From Comamonadaceae bacterium (GTDB taxonomy: Bacteria; Pseudomonadota; Gammaproteobacteria; Burkholderiales; Burkholderiaceae_C): a stretch of DNA of 64,000 nt. The stretch spans positions 1 through 64,000 of the forward strand of contig CANJWZ010000001.1 in assembly GCA_947478725.1 (NCBI GenBank), given 5' to 3'. A program made the translations under genes and the position numbers. Positions 35,203-42,507 of this stretch are shown here, one piece after another. Within the stretch, counting starts at the first letter, position 1; the number at the start of each line of letters is the position of its first letter. The notes under the pieces are model-generated. The model was given only the letters and a program-made list of their open reading frames with translations. It made no database searches and had not been told where the DNA came from.

Positions 35203-36462
35203 ATGAAACGTTTTATGGCAGTCGTCGGCACCTGTCTCACCTTGTGGTCTGCCGCGGCCTTCGCGCAGGGCACCGAAATTCTGGTTCATTACCCCATGCC
35301 AGGATTCTTCAAGAACGTGATGGATCAGATCTCAACGGAGTACATGAAGACCCATCCGGACGTGAAGATCAAATTCGCCAGCCCCTCGCCTACTTATGAA
35401 GAGGGCCTGCAACTGATGCTGCGTCAAGCCGGAACCGCGGAGATGCCCGACGTGAGCTTCATCGGATTGAACCGCCTGCGCGTGCTCGCCGAGCGCAACA
35501 TCGGTGTCGATCTGACCCCATTTACCAAGGCCGATCCCAAGTTGGCACAAGACGGCTTCTCTGAGCGCATCCTGGGTCTGGCCCGCTTCAAGGAGCGCCA
35601 GGTGGGTCTGGCCTTTGCCACCTCTAACCCGATCCTCTATTACAACGCCGACCTGGTTCGAAAGGCAGGCGGTAACCCCGACAATCCGCCAAAAAGCTGG
35701 GACGAGGTGTTCGCTCTGGCAAGCAAGATCGAAGCGCTGGGTGACGGGGTCAAAGGCATGCAGTTTCGCTGGCAAGGCGATGATTGGATGTTCTCGGCTC
35801 TGTTGTTCGGGCATGGCGGCACCATGCTGAGCGCTGATGAAAAACGAGTCACCTTTGACGGCCCAGAAGGCATCGCCTCGTTCAAGCTCGTCGACCGCAT
35901 GGTCAAAGACGGCAAGATGTCACCGATGACATCGGATGCTGCTGTACAAGCTTTCCACGCTGGGAAACTCGGCATGTTCTTTTGGACCACTGGCGCTCTG
36001 CGCGGCATGATCAATGGCGTGGGCGATAAGTTCACCTTGCGCACCATCTCCATGCCGGTGATCGATGCCAAAAAGGGCCGGCTGCCCACAGGCGGCAATG
36101 CCGCCGTGATGTTCACGACCAATCCGACAAAGCAAAAGGCTGTCTACGACTTCATCCGATTTGCCAGCGGCGCTTACGGTGCTTCTGTGGTCGTGCCGGG
36201 CACGGGTTATGTGCCCAACAACGACCTTGCGCCCAAGGACGCGAAGTATCTGGGCAACTTTTACAAAGAGAACCCGTTGTTCCGCGCTGGTCTTAACCAG
36301 ATGAACGTGATGATCCCGTGGTATTCCTTTCCTGGCAACAACGGTGTCAAAGTCACTCAGACCATCGTCGACAACTTGGCCCAGGTAGTGGAGCAAAAAG
36401 AAACGCCGGAAGCTGCCCTGAAGTCTGCTGCCCAAGAAGTGCAACGGCTTTTGCCGCGCTGA
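35203..36462 (+). CDS. ABC transporter substrate-binding protein, family 1 (UgpB-like)
   Basis: The product has 419 aa from the ATG at 35203, with AAGGA upstream and a signal peptide of about 21 residues (ending AAAFA). The mature part has the family-1 solute-binding fold: a MKTHPDVKIKF segment, a CUT1-type core and WDEVFALASKIEALG. Members bind sugars or sn-glycerol-3-phosphate and its diesters. Ligand inferred from the phosphodiesterase gene in the same run. A terminator-like hairpin lies at 36508-36526. Confidence 0.88.
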   Translation: MKRFMAVVGTCLTLWSAAAFAQGTEILVHYPMPGFFKNVMDQISTEYMKTHPDVKIKFASPSPTYEEGLQLMLRQAGTAEMPDVSFIGLNRLRVLAERNIGVDLTPFTKADPKLAQDGFSERILGLARFKERQVGLAFATSNPILYYNADLVRKAGGNPDNPPKSWDEVFALASKIEALGDGVKGMQFRWQGDDWMFSALLFGHGGTMLSADEKRVTFDGPEGIASFKLVDRMVKDGKMSPMTSDAAVQAFHAGKLGMFFWTTGALRGMINGVGDKFTLRTISMPVIDAKKGRLPTGGNAAVMFTTNPTKQKAVYDFIRFASGAYGASVVVPGTGYVPNNDLAPKDAKYLGNFYKENPLFRAGLNQMNVMIPWYSFPGNNGVKVTQTIVDNLAQVVEQKETPEAALKSAAQEVQRLLPR

Positions 36463-36507
36463 TTCGGCCGACATCACACCCGACCAAAGATTGCAAAATC
36501 GTTCACA

Positions 36508-36526
36508 CAGCCAATCATTTTGGCTG
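36508..36526 (+). terminator. Terminator-like hairpin after the Ugp-like operon
   Basis: CAGCCAA (36508-36514) and TTGGCTG (36520-36526) pair exactly across a 5 nt loop; a run of five T begins about 10 nt later, so this is a weak intrinsic terminator at best. The rest of 36463-36756 holds no gene I can support. Confidence 0.4.
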
Positions 36527-36756
36527 CGACAGGGCTTTTTCTCGTCAGTGAGCCTTTATCAGCCAAAGCATCCTTGGTTAGCTTCGCATCTTTTGGTGTG
36601 CATAGGGATGCGGAGCAGGGGCAGATCTTCTAAGTGTCAAACAATTTATAGCGAACTTGCCAAACCTTGTTGTCTGGTCTTAGGTACAGAGCCATTTCAC
36701 CATCTCGTATGTGGACCGCCCGTTCCTTGAAGCTCGAATTACAAACTCGCCTTTAT

Positions 36757-37398
36757 TCATTTCATGACGGCAGACTCTACGAAATGGGTGATTACTTTTG
36801 AAATGTCGGCTATGGTTCGGCTGGTTATGGGGTCGTCCATATAAAACAACAAATCATGCGAATACCAACCATAGCTGATGGCGTGGGCCATTCTCGCCGT
36901 GGTGATGACTTTGGCGCTGGGCACCTTGGCTGATGACATGCGTATGGCCTCAGCCCAAATACCAACAGCCTCTTCATGAACCCTTTTGAGTGCGGCAGCT
37001 GAAGACACTTGCCTCTCCAGCAGCAGCAATGCGGTCCACTCTTTGGGTCGCCCAAACCCTTCCTTGATGAATGCTTGAAGTAGCAAATCTGCCAATTCGG
37101 CAAAGGGCCGCCCCTCTTGCCCTATCAAAGTTTGGCGATATATAACGACCGCATCCAAGCATCGCTTTTGAATGACAGATGCTGCCAATGCCCTCAGATT
37201 GGGTGCGTAATCGTAAAAGCTACCAATGCCCACACCAGCCACCGCAGTGACCTCTCGGATGGTCATTTTTTCATATCCGCGGTCTATCAAAACCCGAACA
37301 AAAGCTTCTTGTAAGGCGCCAATCGTGATTTTTGATCGCTGCTGTACGGGCCGTTTCCTCAATGAAATACCAGAAAGATCTTTCTTCTCACTGACCAT
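36757..37398 (-). CDS. TetR/AcrR-family transcriptional regulator
   Basis: The product has 213 aa. The N-terminal helix-turn-helix (about 23-70: RSKITIGALQEAFVRVLIDRG, MTIREVTAVAGVGIGSFYDY, split here) is typical; the C-terminal domain is unfamiliar and would bind the inducer. It converges on the Ugp-like operon and is divergent from the small HTH gene at 37485. The island location suggests it controls the Ugp-like genes or the neighbouring two genes; neither is shown. Confidence 0.85.
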   Translation of the reverse strand: MVSEKKDLSGISLRKRPVQQRSKITIGALQEAFVRVLIDRGYEKMTIREVTAVAGVGIGSFYDYAPNLRALAASVIQKRCLDAVVIYRQTLIGQEGRPFAELADLLLQAFIKEGFGRPKEWTALLLLERQVSSAAALKRVHEEAVGIWAEAIRMSSAKVPSAKVITTARMAHAISYGWYSHDLLFYMDDPITSRTIADISKVITHFVESAVMK

Positions 37399-37484
37399 GG
37401 TGAAAGCCGAACATTATTTTTACCTTTGTTATTACACTTTAATTCTAATAAAAAATAATAAATGCACCACTTTGGGGACAATCG

Positions 37485-37751
37485 ATGAGCAAATTAGACA
37501 AATATCACAGTAACACGCAACTTAGTGAAACAGATATGCGCAATCTTTGCGCATGGATTGATGAACACATCGCAGAGCCCATTGGTTGGACAGATTTGGT
37601 GGCTCAAACTGGCAAAGACCATAAAACGCTATTGGCCTCTTTTGCCAAGCACAAATTCACAACGCCGATGACCTGGATCAGGCAACAACGGCAAACCCTC
37701 AAGAGCATCAGATCAACGCTGCCTCATTACATCCACAACGCCAGCTTGTGA
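37485..37751 (+). CDS. Small AraC-type helix-turn-helix protein
   Basis: The product has 88 aa. Residues 19-72 resemble one AraC-type DNA-binding half (LCAWIDEHIAEPIGWTDLVAQ, then TTPMTWIRQQRQ), but the usual second half and any sensor domain are missing, so it is either a truncated regulator or a small DNA-binding protein. It is divergent from the tetR gene over an AT-rich 86 bp gap. The RodZ-like gene begins 45 bp downstream. Confidence 0.6.
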   Translation: MSKLDKYHSNTQLSETDMRNLCAWIDEHIAEPIGWTDLVAQTGKDHKTLLASFAKHKFTTPMTWIRQQRQTLKSIRSTLPHYIHNASL

Positions 37752-37796
37752 ATGAAGTCCATGTGTAGTTGTCGAAGCGCCAAGGCTTAAGCGATC

Positions 37797-38642
37797 ATGA
37801 GCAGGCTGTGCTGGTTACCCGAGCATGCTGAGCAATTGAAGAGATTGCGATTGACCGCTGGAATTGAGATCACCACGCTTGCCAAAAAGCACTCGCTGTC
37901 ATCGGCGCAAGTAACGCAGCTAGAAGAAAGCGGGGACAGTGCTTTTTACAGCCCAGAGATCAAATACATCGTTGGTCGCAAGTTGATCAGATCCTTGGGC
38001 GAGGAAATCACCGAACTTGATTTTGATGGACAGCTTGGTTTCACTGCCCTGGAAGAAGCACCACCCCTGATCTCTGCCAATGTTCAGCAGCCCTCTTTTG
38101 ATGCGAATTCTGATCGAATCTTCAGCAGACCAATGAGACGGTGGGTGCCATGGCTATTGATACCTATGACAATTGGTATGGCTTGGTATGGGATATCAGG
38201 GATTTCAAGCCCAGAACAAACGCCAGCGGTTGAAACAACAGCTCAAAACACCAACGAGCAAAACCAAAAGACTCAACAGGTGGAGCCACGAATCAGTCAA
38301 GCGGCAGCCACAGTTGTCGCACAGCCCAATGATCCGCCAAAGGCTCCATCGAGCGAATGTGATTGGGGCAGGACATCATTGGATTTGACGCCCGCATCAG
38401 GCTCGCGCCCTGGTCATTACATCCATGTGGTCGCCGCTCAATCTGCCGTGGTCTGCTGGAAGGACTCAACACAGGCTCAGCGAAAAATCATCTTGAAGCC
38501 ATCAGAGAAAATCACGCTTGAAGGACGGCCACCATTTCACCTTCACAGTACCGATCTTGGCAGCATGAAAATTTATTACCTGGGTAATTTGATTCGCACC
38601 CCCACTGCGGGCGTTCAACATATTTTGTTGGGTAAAAGTTAA
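37797..38642 (+). CDS. RodZ-like membrane protein (HTH, one transmembrane helix, periplasmic domain)
   Basis: The product has 281 aa. Residues 10-55 form a Cro-type HTH (QLKRLRLTAGIEITTLAKKH, then AQVTQLEESG), residues 116-137 a membrane helix (WVPWLLIPMTIGMAWYGI) and residues 190-281 a beta-rich domain like the C-terminal domain of RodZ (VVCWKDSTQAQRKIILKPSE, then GRPPFHLH). RodZ organises MreB in rod-shaped cells. A second, divergent RodZ-like protein on an accessory island is unusual. Base composition is less GC-rich than flanking chromosomal genes. Confidence 0.65.
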   Translation: MSRLCWLPEHAEQLKRLRLTAGIEITTLAKKHSLSSAQVTQLEESGDSAFYSPEIKYIVGRKLIRSLGEEITELDFDGQLGFTALEEAPPLISANVQQPSFDANSDRIFSRPMRRWVPWLLIPMTIGMAWYGISGISSPEQTPAVETTAQNTNEQNQKTQQVEPRISQAAATVVAQPNDPPKAPSSECDWGRTSLDLTPASGSRPGHYIHVVAAQSAVVCWKDSTQAQRKIILKPSEKITLEGRPPFHLHSTDLGSMKIYYLGNLIRTPTAGVQHILLGKS

Positions 38643-38907
38643 ACCCCAATCCTTAGAGCAACACCTGACCATCAACCGTCCCATTTCTGGACGCTCAAGT
38701 AAATGTCCTTTCAAAGGACACCCAACCAACGCCAATCAAGCTGAAGTTCAACGGCCGTAACAAATAACGCTAGAGCAGTGGCCAGCCCTGGGAAACTGTC
38801 GCTATAACTTGCGGCTCGGCGCTTTAGCCAAGTCGGTTAGAGCGATGGCATCGCCCATTCACACATCGCAAGCCACCGAGCCACTGTGTGTCATAAGATC
38901 CGATCAT

Positions 38908-38953
38908 CCCCCGCGCCTCAAGGGGTACCGGTTCAATTCCGACCCCGGCACCA
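38908..38953 (+). repeat. tRNA-Leu 3'-half fragment, copy B (degenerate)
   Basis: About 46 nt align to the anticodon-stem-to-CCA part of tRNA-Leu with several mismatches and one missing base, ending with CACCA. It is directly followed by a terminator, as a genuine tRNA end would be. It marks the probable right border of the island. Confidence 0.7.
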
Positions 38954-38976
38954 TCACTCTTTAGCGATGGTTTTTT
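38950..38976 (+). terminator. Intrinsic terminator after the tRNA-Leu fragment B
   Basis: ACCATC (38950-38955) pairs with GATGGT (38966-38971) across a 10 nt loop, followed by six T (38971-38976). A similar but weaker structure follows fragment A. It may be the original tRNA-Leu terminator pushed away by integration. Confidence 0.65.
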
Positions 38977-38986
38977 ATCAACTCAT

Positions 38987-40594
38987 TTACCAGCCGACGA
39001 CCGCCCCATCGGTGCGGGATTCGGTGCCGCCGCACAAGACGCCGGCTGCGTCACGCCAGATGATCTGGCCGCGTCCAAATGCCAGTCGATTGTTTTGCCA
39101 CTTCACGTCGTGGCCGCGGGCTGACAAACCCCTGAACAGATGTTCTGCCGTCGTGCTTTCGATGTTGACGCCAAGGCCGCTGTCCCATTCCCAGCGCGGG
39201 GCATCCAGCGATGCTTGCGGGTTCAGATGAAAGTCCACCGTGTTCATGACCATCTGCACATGACCTTGTGGCTGCATGAAGCCGCCCATCACGCCGAACG
39301 GCCCGACCGGCACACCGCCACGCGTCATAAAGCCCGGAATGATGGTGTGGTACGGCCGCTTGCCTGGCCCGATGCAGTTCGGATGCTGGGCGTCCAGTGA
39401 AAAGTTGTGTCCCCGGTTGTGCAGCCCGATGCCGGTGCCAGGCACCACCATGCCACTGCCAAAGCCCATGTAATTGCTTTGAATGAAAGACACCATGTTG
39501 CCATCGGCATCTGCCGTGCTCAGGTAAACCGTACCGCCTGCTGGCGGCATGCCGGGTTGCGGTGCGCGGGCCATGTCGCCGATCAGCTTGCGCCGCTCGT
39601 CCGCATAAGCGTCTGACAGCAAGTCTTTGACAGAGACGCGCATGTGCGAAGGCTCGGCAATGTGGGCCAGACCATCGGCAAAAGCCAGCTTGATCGCCTC
39701 TATCTGGCGGTGATAGGTAAGCAGGGTATCGCGTTCGGCAAAGTCAAAACCTTTGAGCAGATTGAGCGCGATCAAGGCCACCAGGCCGTGGCCATTGGGC
39801 GGAATTTCCCACACGTCAAAGCCGCGGTAGTTGACGCTGATCGGGTCCACCCAGTCGACCTGGTACGCGGCCAGGTCTGCGGTGCTGAGGTGCCCGCCCG
39901 CACCTTGCACAAAAGCGGCGATTTTTTCGGCCAGCTCACCGCGATAAAAGCTGTGGGCGTTATCTTCGGCAATCGACTGGAGGGTATTGGCATGACCGGC
40001 CGAACGCCAGATCTCGCCAGCCTCGGGGGCACGCTCAGGCGCAAAGGTGTCAAACCAGGACTGAAAATGCGGCGCTGTGAGCTGTTTGCGAAACAGCTTG
40101 GTAGCCTGTTGCCAAGCGTAAGCCACCGACGGCGACACCGGGAAACCATCACGCGCGTAGCCGATGGCTGCGGCCATCGACGTCGTCAGGGGCAGTTTGC
40201 CAAAACGCTGCGCCATGGCGGCCCACGAAGCCGGCGTACCCGGCACAGTCACGGCGAGCGGGCCGTACTTGGGCATCTCGGTATGGCCCAGTTGGGTAAA
40301 GCTTTGCAGCGTGCTGTTGGCCGACGCTGGCCCGCTCGCGTTCAGGCCATGCAATTTGCCGCCATGCCAGACCAGCGCAAAGGCATCGCCGCCAATGCCA
40401 TTGGCGGAGGGCTCCAGCACGCTCAGGGCCGACGCCGTGGCAATCGCTGCGTCAATGGCGTTGCCGCCTGCCTGCAAGACCTGAAGCCCGGCTTGCGCTG
40501 CCAGGGGCTGTGACGTGGCGACCATGCCGCGCTGTGCGTAGACAACGTTGCGACGCGATGGATAGGGGAAATGCTGGGCATCAAAAGACAACAT
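38987..40594 (-). CDS. ggt: Gamma-glutamyltransferase
   Basis: The product has 535 aa from the ATG at 40594, preceded by AAAGG; an in-frame start at 40729 would add 45 unrelated residues. It is an Ntn-hydrolase-type enzyme that autoprocesses before T355 (GGTVYLST) and transfers or hydrolyses gamma-glutamyl groups of glutathione. The conserved NAIDAAIATASALSVLEP and GGDAFAL segments are present near the start. No convincing signal peptide is seen, so the enzyme may be cytoplasmic in this organism. It is the last gene of an operon with peptide importer genes. Confidence 0.9.
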   Translation of the reverse strand: MLSFDAQHFPYPSRRNVVYAQRGMVATSQPLAAQAGLQVLQAGGNAIDAAIATASALSVLEPSANGIGGDAFALVWHGGKLHGLNASGPASANSTLQSFTQLGHTEMPKYGPLAVTVPGTPASWAAMAQRFGKLPLTTSMAAAIGYARDGFPVSPSVAYAWQQATKLFRKQLTAPHFQSWFDTFAPERAPEAGEIWRSAGHANTLQSIAEDNAHSFYRGELAEKIAAFVQGAGGHLSTADLAAYQVDWVDPISVNYRGFDVWEIPPNGHGLVALIALNLLKGFDFAERDTLLTYHRQIEAIKLAFADGLAHIAEPSHMRVSVKDLLSDAYADERRKLIGDMARAPQPGMPPAGGTVYLSTADADGNMVSFIQSNYMGFGSGMVVPGTGIGLHNRGHNFSLDAQHPNCIGPGKRPYHTIIPGFMTRGGVPVGPFGVMGGFMQPQGHVQMVMNTVDFHLNPQASLDAPRWEWDSGLGVNIESTTAEHLFRGLSARGHDVKWQNNRLAFGRGQIIWRDAAGVLCGGTESRTDGAVVGW

Positions 40595-40610
40595 ACATGG
40601 ACCTTTTAAG

Positions 40611-41495
40611 TTATTTGTGTTTGGGGTCCAGCGCATCGCGCAGGCCATCGCCCAGAAGATTGAATGACAGCACCAGTAAAAATATCGACACACCCGGCCA
40701 GATCGCCATCCAGGGTGCGTTATCGACATAATTTTTAGCGGTGTTCAGCATGCTGCCCCAGCTGGGCGCTGGCGGCTGCTGACCCAGGCCGAGAAACGAC
40801 AAACTGGCCTCGGCAATGATGGCCGCGGCAATGGCCAGCGTGGCCTGCACGATCAGCGGGGGCAAAATATTGGGCAGAATATGCCGCAACGCGATTCGCC
40901 AGGGCGGATTACCAACAGCGCGCGCCGCTTCAACAAAGTCTTCAACCTTGACCGACAGCACCTGGCCCCGCGTCAGGCGAATGAAAATGGGCGTTGACGA
41001 CACGCCGATCGCCATCATGGCGTTGGTCAGGCTGGGGCCTAAAAACGCAGCCAGCGCGATGGCCAAAATCAAAAAAGGCACGGCGAGCATGGAGTCGGTC
41101 AAGCGGGAAATCACGCCATCAACCCAGCCGCCCAAGTAGCCTGCCAGCAAACCGATAGGCACACCCAGCGCCATCGCAATGCACACCGACACCAGCCCCG
41201 CTAAAAGCGACGCACGTGCCCCCCAGATCACACGCGACAGCACATCGCGGCCAATGTCGTCAGTGCCAAAAAGATATTGCGCGCTGGGTGCCTTGCGCAC
41301 CGCGCTCCAGCTGGTTTGAAGCGGGTCTTGCGGCGCGATCACGGGCGCCAACACGGCAATCAACACAAAGGCCAGCACAATGGCCAGCCCCAGCATCGCG
41401 CCACGGCGACGCACCAAGCGAAGCAGCGCGCGCCTTGCGGGCGAAAGTTCACGCGGCTGCGCTGGGGCATTCACCGGAATCGGGACATCACGCAT
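40611..41495 (-). CDS. Dipeptide/glutathione-type ABC transporter permease, DppC family
   Basis: The product has 294 aa. A basic N-terminus is followed by a first helix and the DppC-type QDPLQTSW motif near 56-63, then further helices with EAA loop AARAVGNPPWRIALRHILPNIL near 189-210. It forms a heterodimer with the DppB-type permease, whose gene ends 3 bp before its start. The cargo is likely peptide, perhaps glutathione, because ggt is next in the operon. Confidence 0.9.
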   Translation of the reverse strand: MRDVPIPVNAPAQPRELSPARRALLRLVRRRGAMLGLAIVLAFVLIAVLAPVIAPQDPLQTSWSAVRKAPSAQYLFGTDDIGRDVLSRVIWGARASLLAGLVSVCIAMALGVPIGLLAGYLGGWVDGVISRLTDSMLAVPFLILAIALAAFLGPSLTNAMMAIGVSSTPIFIRLTRGQVLSVKVEDFVEAARAVGNPPWRIALRHILPNILPPLIVQATLAIAAAIIAEASLSFLGLGQQPPAPSWGSMLNTAKNYVDNAPWMAIWPGVSIFLLVLSFNLLGDGLRDALDPKHK

Positions 41496-41498
41496 GAA

Positions 41499-42440
41499 CT
41501 ATCCCCGCAGCCGTGGATTGACGAAAAAGTAAGCCATATCCGCCAGCAGATTGAGCAAGATGTACACCGTGGACGTAAAAAGCACCACGCCCTGAACCAC
41601 CGCGTAGTCGCGGTTGAACACCGCGTCCACAATCAGTTTGCCAAACCCCGGAATTGAAAACACCTGCTCGGTCAGCACGGCCCCCGACAGCAGCGTGCCA
41701 AACTCCAGCGCGCCCAGTGTGATGATGGGTGTCATGGCGTTACGCAAGGCATGCTTGAGCACCACGGTGCGCTCCACCAAGCCCTTGGCCCGCGCAGTAC
41801 GCACATAGTCGGCGTTCAGAACCTGCAGCATGGCGCTGCGCGTGTGACGCATCAGCACGGCGGCAATCGCATTGCCCAGCACAAAAGCCGGCATGATCAT
41901 GGCGGCAAGATTGGCCTTGAGGTCTTCAAAAGGACTCACATAGCCCGATGCCGGCAGCCAGCCGAGCGACACTGAAAAAAGCAGAATCAGCAAAATACCG
42001 AGCCAGAAATTGGGCGTGGACAAGCCCCACAGTGCAACGATGTTGGCAACATAGTCCCATGCTGAATCCTTGGCCACTGCCGACACAATACCGGCAGGAA
42101 TGCCGATGACCAGTGCAATCACCATTGCCATGGCGGCCAGTTGCAGCGTGACCGGAAGCTTTTCCTGGATCAGCTCCAGCACCGGCTTCTGGATTCTCAG
42201 CGACTCGCCCAGATCGCCCTTGAACACACCGCCGATCCAGTAGGCATAACGCACCGGCAGCGGCTCATCCAGGTGCATCTTTTTTTGCAGATAGGCAATC
42301 ACCGTCGGGTCCTGGTCTTCACCAGCCAGCATGATGGCTGGATCGCCCGGCAACAATTGCTGCAAGCCAAAAATAATGATGGTGACGAAAAAAACCGTCG
42401 GTATCAGAGCGACCAGTCGCTTGATGAGGTAGCTCAGCAT
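41499..42440 (-). CDS. Dipeptide/glutathione-type ABC transporter permease, DppB family
   Basis: The product has 313 aa. The opening MLSYLIKRLVALIPTVFFV is typical of DppB-type permeases, followed by the DPAIMLAG segment and the EAA loop ARAKGLVERTVVLKHALRNAM near 229-249. It lies between the binding-protein gene and the DppC-type gene on the reverse strand. Confidence 0.9.
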   Translation of the reverse strand: MLSYLIKRLVALIPTVFFVTIIIFGLQQLLPGDPAIMLAGEDQDPTVIAYLQKKMHLDEPLPVRYAYWIGGVFKGDLGESLRIQKPVLELIQEKLPVTLQLAAMAMVIALVIGIPAGIVSAVAKDSAWDYVANIVALWGLSTPNFWLGILLILLFSVSLGWLPASGYVSPFEDLKANLAAMIMPAFVLGNAIAAVLMRHTRSAMLQVLNADYVRTARAKGLVERTVVLKHALRNAMTPIITLGALEFGTLLSGAVLTEQVFSIPGFGKLIVDAVFNRDYAVVQGVVLFTSTVYILLNLLADMAYFFVNPRLRG

Positions 42441-42507
42441 GATGGTGTTTCAGGATGACAAACAGTGCCGGCATGGGCGCAGTATCCCGCGCCTGCACTG
42501 CTGTTGT

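Larger units (their letters stand above)
30892..38953. mobile_element. Putative genomic island at tRNA-Leu (about 8 kb), no integrase
   Basis: The segment begins at the intact tRNA-Leu and ends at a degenerate copy of its 3' half (38908-38953); a second short 3' copy lies at 30972-30995. Cargo: phosphodiesterase, Ugp-like importer, TetR regulator, AraC-type HTH protein, RodZ-like protein. No integrase or transposase was found, so it would be immobile or an old remnant. Island status is inferred from the tRNA-end duplications. Confidence 0.5.
38643..38986. other. Non-coding right end of the island (344 bp)
   Basis: It contains a perfect 17 bp palindrome TGTCCTTTCAAAGGACA (38704-38720), a tRNA-like stretch (38813-38882; GGCTCGG and CCGAGCC arms with a D-arm-like core AAGTCGGTTAGAGC), a tRNA-Leu 3' fragment (38908-38953) and a good intrinsic terminator (38950-38976). 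No gene is seen. Confidence 0.5.

Noticed and set aside
28171..38953. Prophage or IS element
   Set aside because: No integrase, transposase, capsid or terminal repeats of an IS are visible; only tRNA-end remnants and a long direct repeat.
39644..40513. 289-codon plus-strand frame inside ggt
   Set aside because: Antisense to ggt; composition reflects codon bias of the opposite strand.
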